Notes under the pieces: model-generated
Database searches by the model: none
Told to the model about the DNA's origin: nothing
What the model saw: the letters and a program-made list of their open reading frames with translations, nothing else
Part shown: piece after piece, positions 60,983 to 64,000 of the stretch
Layout of the letters: each line of letters opens with the position of its first letter
How positions within the stretch are numbered: the first letter of the stretch is position 1
From: BOG-932 sp965276835
GTDB lineage: Bacteria > Pseudomonadota > Alphaproteobacteria > BOG-932 > Roseiterribacteraceae
Assembly (NCBI GenBank): GCA_965276835.1
Contig: OZ255631.1
Location: forward strand, 124,001 to 188,000
DNA: 64,000 nt
Reading direction: 5' to 3'
Translations under genes and position numbers: made by a program

Positions 60983-61912
60983 TTAGTTTCCGAAGGCTTT
61001 CCTCAGTTCGCCCGCCGCGAAGGCATGGGCGTCGTCAGCCTGGTCGATCATGCCGTTCATGCTGAAGAAGCCATGGATCACGCCGTCATAGCGCACCAGC
61101 TTGGTGGGCACACCGGCCTCCTGCAGGCGTTTGGCATAGGCCTCGCCCTCATCGCGTAGCGGGTCGTACTCGGCGGTAATCACCGTCGCCGGCGGCAGGC
61201 CGGACAAATCGGCGGCGTAGAGTGGGGATAGCAGCGGGTCTTCGGGGTTCTGGCCCGCCGGCATATATTGCAGGCCGAACCACGCCATCATTTCCTTGGT
61301 CAGGAAGTACCCCGTGCCGTTGCTGACATAAGACTCGGATTTGTAGGCCATGTCGGTGACCGGATAGGTCAGTAGCTGGTGAATGAATTTCGGCCCACCC
61401 CGGTCTCGCGCCATCAGCGCGACCACTGCCGCCAGATTGCCGCCGGCGCTGTCTCCGGCGACGGCCAGACGTGAGAGGTCGATCTTCAGTGCCTTGGCGT
61501 TCTCCGCTACCCAGAGGGCGGCGGCATAACTGTCATCGACAGCCGCCGGGAAGCGGTGCTCCGGCGCCAATCGATAATCGACCGAGATCAGGGTGCATTT
61601 GCTGCCGTGCGCCAGCCGACGGCAAGTACCGTCGTGCGAGTTCAGGCTCCCGATGACGAAGCCGCCGCCGTGGAAGTAAACAATCGCCGGCTGGTTGTCG
61701 TCCAGCGAGGCGCGATAGATGCGCACGGCAATCGGGCCGGCGGGGCCGGGAATCGTGCTGTCGGCAATTTCCGCCAGCGACAGGTCCGGCGGTGGGAAGC
61801 GCCCGGCTTCACTTGCCGCACGATAGGCGACTGGATCGACTTCGGCCCATGGCGGCATCGGCATCTGTGCCATGAAATCGATGACGGCTTTGGCTTTTGG
61901 GTCGAGCGGCAT
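60983..61912 (-). CDS. HSL-family alpha/beta hydrolase (esterase)
   Basis: A 309-residue hormone-sensitive-lipase-type esterase: oxyanion HGGGFVIGSL (HGGG 81-84), nucleophile Ser155 in VAGDSAGGNLAAVV, acid in TAEYDPLRDEGEAYA and histidine in DGVIHGFFSMNG. It probably hydrolyses acyl esters such as steroid or lipid esters in the cytoplasm; there is no signal peptide. ATG 61912 has GAGGAA nine bases upstream and is preferred to ATG 61942. It is divergent from the LuxR gene. Confidence 0.87.
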   Translation of the reverse strand: MPLDPKAKAVIDFMAQMPMPPWAEVDPVAYRAASEAGRFPPPDLSLAEIADSTIPGPAGPIAVRIYRASLDDNQPAIVYFHGGGFVIGSLNSHDGTCRRLAHGSKCTLISVDYRLAPEHRFPAAVDDSYAAALWVAENAKALKIDLSRLAVAGDSAGGNLAAVVALMARDRGGPKFIHQLLTYPVTDMAYKSESYVSNGTGYFLTKEMMAWFGLQYMPAGQNPEDPLLSPLYAADLSGLPPATVITAEYDPLRDEGEAYAKRLQEAGVPTKLVRYDGVIHGFFSMNGMIDQADDAHAFAAGELRKAFGN

Positions 61913-62055
61913 AACCTGCGTTTCCTCTGTGCTGCGCTTCATGCGTATGGACGATGCCGCCTGCGAAAGGTGACAGTCCGATTGGGTAAGAGTATGCCGG
62001 AAACAGCCGGCGTATTGCCAGCGTCTTCGAGGGTTTGCGAAGGACCGATTCCTGC

Positions 62056-63219
62056 ATGGCCGATCCGCTTTCCAACAGTCCTCCGCTTGAGGTTTCGGAA
62101 TTCAGCGATCTGGTGAAGACCATCTATATGGGGCCGCTTGAAGAGCCGCCCTGGTCGTCATTCCTGGATGCCGCCTGCACTCTGATGAACGGCCTGGCCG
62201 TCAGCCTGATCCTGGAGCCGCCTGCGTCCGAAGGGCCGGGCTATATCCTCAATGCCGCCGGCCGCGTGCATTCAGGTTGGCGTTCCTACCGCGACCGCTT
62301 TTTCGCCTCCGACCCTTTCGTGAACCTGCCGGAGGGCAAGCCGGTCACCTTGTCCGAGTTCTTGCCGCAGGAGGAATTCCTGGCGGGCGAATTCAACCAG
62401 CTTTTCCTGAAGCCGACCGGCGTCCGCTACATCCTGGGCGCCGATCTGCGCGCCGAAAGCGATATTCGCGCCCGGTTCCGGGTCAGCCGCGGCGAGAAGG
62501 CGAACGACTTCGGCCCGAGGGAACGCGAAATCTGCGCAATGCTGTTGCCGCATTTGCGCCAGTCGGTCGAGATTTATGCGCGGCTCAGCCGGATCGCGTC
62601 GGAGCGCACGCTCTATGCCGGCACGTTGAACCAAATGGCCGTCGGCACCATCATCGTCGACGATCACGGCCGCATCCTGGACAAGGATCCGGTGGCCGAA
62701 TCGCTGCTGAAAGAGGCCGATGGCGTCGCCTCGATCAGCGGGATGCTGAGCCTCAGCGACCGCACCGCGTCCGGGCGTCTGCACGAAACAATCCGCAAGA
62801 TCGCCGAAAGCGAGCGCAAGGGCGAACGGTCGTTGGTTGAGGCGATCCGGGTTGAGAGGCCGTCCGGTAAGCGCGATTTCGGGCTGATCGTGAAGCCGGC
62901 GCCGCAGCCGCGTTATCTGGATGAACAGCATATTCCCGCGATTGTCGTCTTCATCAGCGATCCCGACCGGTCGACCGCGTTGGCGCCGGCCGCATTGGCC
63001 AAACTGTTCGGTTTGACCCCGGCCGAGGCGACTTTTGCTGTCTTGTTGGGCGAGGGGCTGACGCTGGACGAGGCGGCGACGGAACTGTCGATCGCCCGCA
63101 ACACGGCGCGCGCGCATCTACGTTCGATCTTCGCCAAGACCGGCGTGTCGCGCCAGACCATGCTGGTACGCCTGATCGTCACCAGCCTGGCGCAGCTCGG
63201 CTCAGCCGAGGCTCAATAA
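62056..63219 (+). CDS. LuxR-type HTH transcriptional regulator
   Basis: A 387-residue regulator with an unassigned N-terminal sensor region (about 1-200), a possible PAS-like segment (QMAVGTIIVDDHGRILDKDP) and a C-terminal LuxR-family HTH: FGLTPAEATFAVLLGEGLTL with ELSIARNTARAHLRSIFAKT. The HTH fits the FixJ/NarL type. A TTG at 62035 is an alternative start. It is divergent from the esterase gene, with a shared gap of 143 bp, and just upstream of the hsaB-like gene, which it may control. Confidence 0.85.
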   Translation: MADPLSNSPPLEVSEFSDLVKTIYMGPLEEPPWSSFLDAACTLMNGLAVSLILEPPASEGPGYILNAAGRVHSGWRSYRDRFFASDPFVNLPEGKPVTLSEFLPQEEFLAGEFNQLFLKPTGVRYILGADLRAESDIRARFRVSRGEKANDFGPREREICAMLLPHLRQSVEIYARLSRIASERTLYAGTLNQMAVGTIIVDDHGRILDKDPVAESLLKEADGVASISGMLSLSDRTASGRLHETIRKIAESERKGERSLVEAIRVERPSGKRDFGLIVKPAPQPRYLDEQHIPAIVVFISDPDRSTALAPAALAKLFGLTPAEATFAVLLGEGLTLDEAATELSIARNTARAHLRSIFAKTGVSRQTMLVRLIVTSLAQLGSAEAQ

Positions 63220-63358
63220 TTTTGCGTTTCGGTTGGGGCCGGCTATGGGCAATCTCGTCCGTTTGGGCGATGGTGCGGGCTTTGAAGGCATACAATATGT
63301 GGAATGGCAGGCGCGGGTTTTGAGTTTGCGCGCAGGGTCAAGAAGGGAAGAGTTTACT

Positions 63359-63883
63359 ATGCAAGCTACCGATGCCATTTCGGCGGAATTGACCCAGGGC
63401 ATGAAACAGGCGATGCGCCGGCTCGCAGCCTCGGTAGTCGTCATCACCGCACGCGATGGCGACACCCGTTATGCGATGGCGGCGTCGTCCTGTACCTCGT
63501 TGTCGATGGATCCGCCGTCGATCATCCTGTGCGTGAACAAGACAGCATCGATCTATCCGATTCTGAACCACGGTAAGGATTTTTGCGTCAACGTGCTGTC
63601 CGGCGCGCATGAGGCGCTGTCGATCGCCTGCAGCGGCGGCGTGAAGGGTGAGGCGCGGTTCGATATCGGCGACTGGCAAAACGATCCCGACACCAACACG
63701 CCGTTCCTGGGCGACGCGCAGGCCAGCCTGATCTGCGCGGTGGACGATATCCATCACTACGGCACGCACGGCATCTTCGTCGGCAAGGTCAAGCGCGTGC
63801 ATCTGCACGGCGAGGTCCATCCGCTGATCTATATAGACGGCCGTTATTCGTCCATGATCGGGCACGCGAAATCGACGGCCTAG
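63359..63883 (+). CDS. hsaB: HsaB-like flavin reductase
   Basis: A 174-residue flavin reductase domain protein: MKQAMRRLAASVVVITARDG, AASSCTSLSMDPPSIILCVN, ILNHGKDFCVNVLSGAHEAL and YSSMIGHAKSTA. Such proteins reduce FMN or FAD for a two-component monooxygenase. HsaB supplies HsaA, and the HsaA-like gene is at 9594, far away. ATG 63359 has AGAAGGGAAGAG upstream; the longer frame to 63233 has no such signal. It may instead serve another group D monooxygenase. Confidence 0.8.
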   Translation: MQATDAISAELTQGMKQAMRRLAASVVVITARDGDTRYAMAASSCTSLSMDPPSIILCVNKTASIYPILNHGKDFCVNVLSGAHEALSIACSGGVKGEARFDIGDWQNDPDTNTPFLGDAQASLICAVDDIHHYGTHGIFVGKVKRVHLHGEVHPLIYIDGRYSSMIGHAKSTA

Positions 63884-63896
63884 GTCAAAGCAAGGC

Positions 63897-64000
63897 CTAT
63901 TTCTTCGGCCGCTTGTCGTCCGGGATGCCGGAAATGCGGACATTTTGTCCCCAATCCTGCCACTCTTTGTGCGTCTTGTCCGAGATCAGAATGCTGTCCG
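63897..64000 (-). CDS. partial gene, C-terminal fragment, unknown
   Basis: The minus strand at the window edge encodes the last 33 residues of a protein, reading DSILISDKTHKEWQDWGQNV and RISGIPDDKRPKK with a TAG stop at 63897-63899. The composition is that of a real soluble protein terminus, but it is too short to name. It converges on the hsaB-like gene with 13 bases between stops. The remainder lies beyond the window. Confidence 0.5.
   Translation of the reverse strand, partial: DSILISDKTHKEWQDWGQNVRISGIPDDKRPKK

Noticed and set aside
1..64000. CRISPR arrays, tRNA or rRNA genes, insertion sequences, prophage genes
   Set aside because: None seen by eye: no regularly spaced direct repeats, no tRNA cloverleaf or rRNA motif, no transposase or integrase frames.

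Overview
The window is high-GC DNA from a Gram-negative bacterium, most likely an alphaproteobacterium. The reasons are the fused CysNC, the HisKA_2-type kinase with a lone receiver partner, the DUF1214 and EthD families, and a dispersed palindromic repeat of a kind common in that class. The exact order (Sphingomonadales, Rhodospirillales or a relative) cannot be fixed from sequence alone. Genes are dense, several are joined by 1 to 4 bp overlaps, and some start at GTG or TTG.

Layout. (1) 52-3731: sulfate activation operon cysD-cysNC-cysQ behind a near-consensus sigma70 promoter. (2) 3749-9562: two adjacent Lrp/AsnC regulators, a small envelope-protein cluster including a 38-residue lipoprotein, a decayed PQQ-dependent dehydrogenase, an SDR and a GH15 glycosidase. 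(3) 9594-18504: an HsaA-like flavin monooxygenase, then an operon of four acyl-CoA dehydrogenases, a FadA5-like thiolase, a DUF35 protein and an Ltp2-like aldolase. This looks like a steroid side-chain degradation module. (4) 18526-35962: accessory genes, including a methyltransferase, several SDRs, a kinase/receiver pair, two DUF1214 proteins, a secreted alpha/beta hydrolase, an AraC regulator, an Old Yellow Enzyme, two tandem-EthD proteins, a lactate-permease-type transporter, a pentapeptide-repeat protein, a GST and an S1/P1 nuclease. (5) 36018-50165: aldehyde dehydrogenase, quinone oxidoreductase, a FadB-like bifunctional enzyme, then an operon matching the steroid C/D-ring (HIP) pathway: ipdA, ipdB, echA20-like, fadA6-like, an ACAD10/11-type dehydrogenase plus separate kinase, ipdC, an SDR, a frameshifted ipdF and a MaoC hydratase. 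(6) 50170-64000: LysR regulator divergent from a KshA-like Rieske oxygenase, amidase, VOC protein, a third DUF1214 protein, sulfotransferase, the meta-cleavage tail hsaE-hsaG-hsaF, a frameshifted sterol-desaturase-family gene, an NTF2-like protein, an HSL-family esterase, a LuxR regulator and an HsaB-like flavin reductase.

Taken together this is a steroid catabolism region. KshA and HsaA/HsaB act on rings A/B, HsaE/F/G convert the C6 dienoate to pyruvate and propionyl-CoA, the Ipd/EchA20/FadA6 set opens rings C/D, and the ACAD/thiolase/DUF35/Ltp set shortens the side chain. KstD, KshB, HsaC, HsaD and the CoA ligases are not visible here and may lie outside. The steroid roles come from recalled family resemblance and gene context, not from database searches.

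The most interesting items are the split ACAD10/11-like dehydrogenase/kinase pair inside the HIP operon, the 2-bp frameshift in ipdF, four other broken or remnant genes, and the co-occurrence of DUF1214, tandem-EthD and sulfotransferase genes with the steroid genes.
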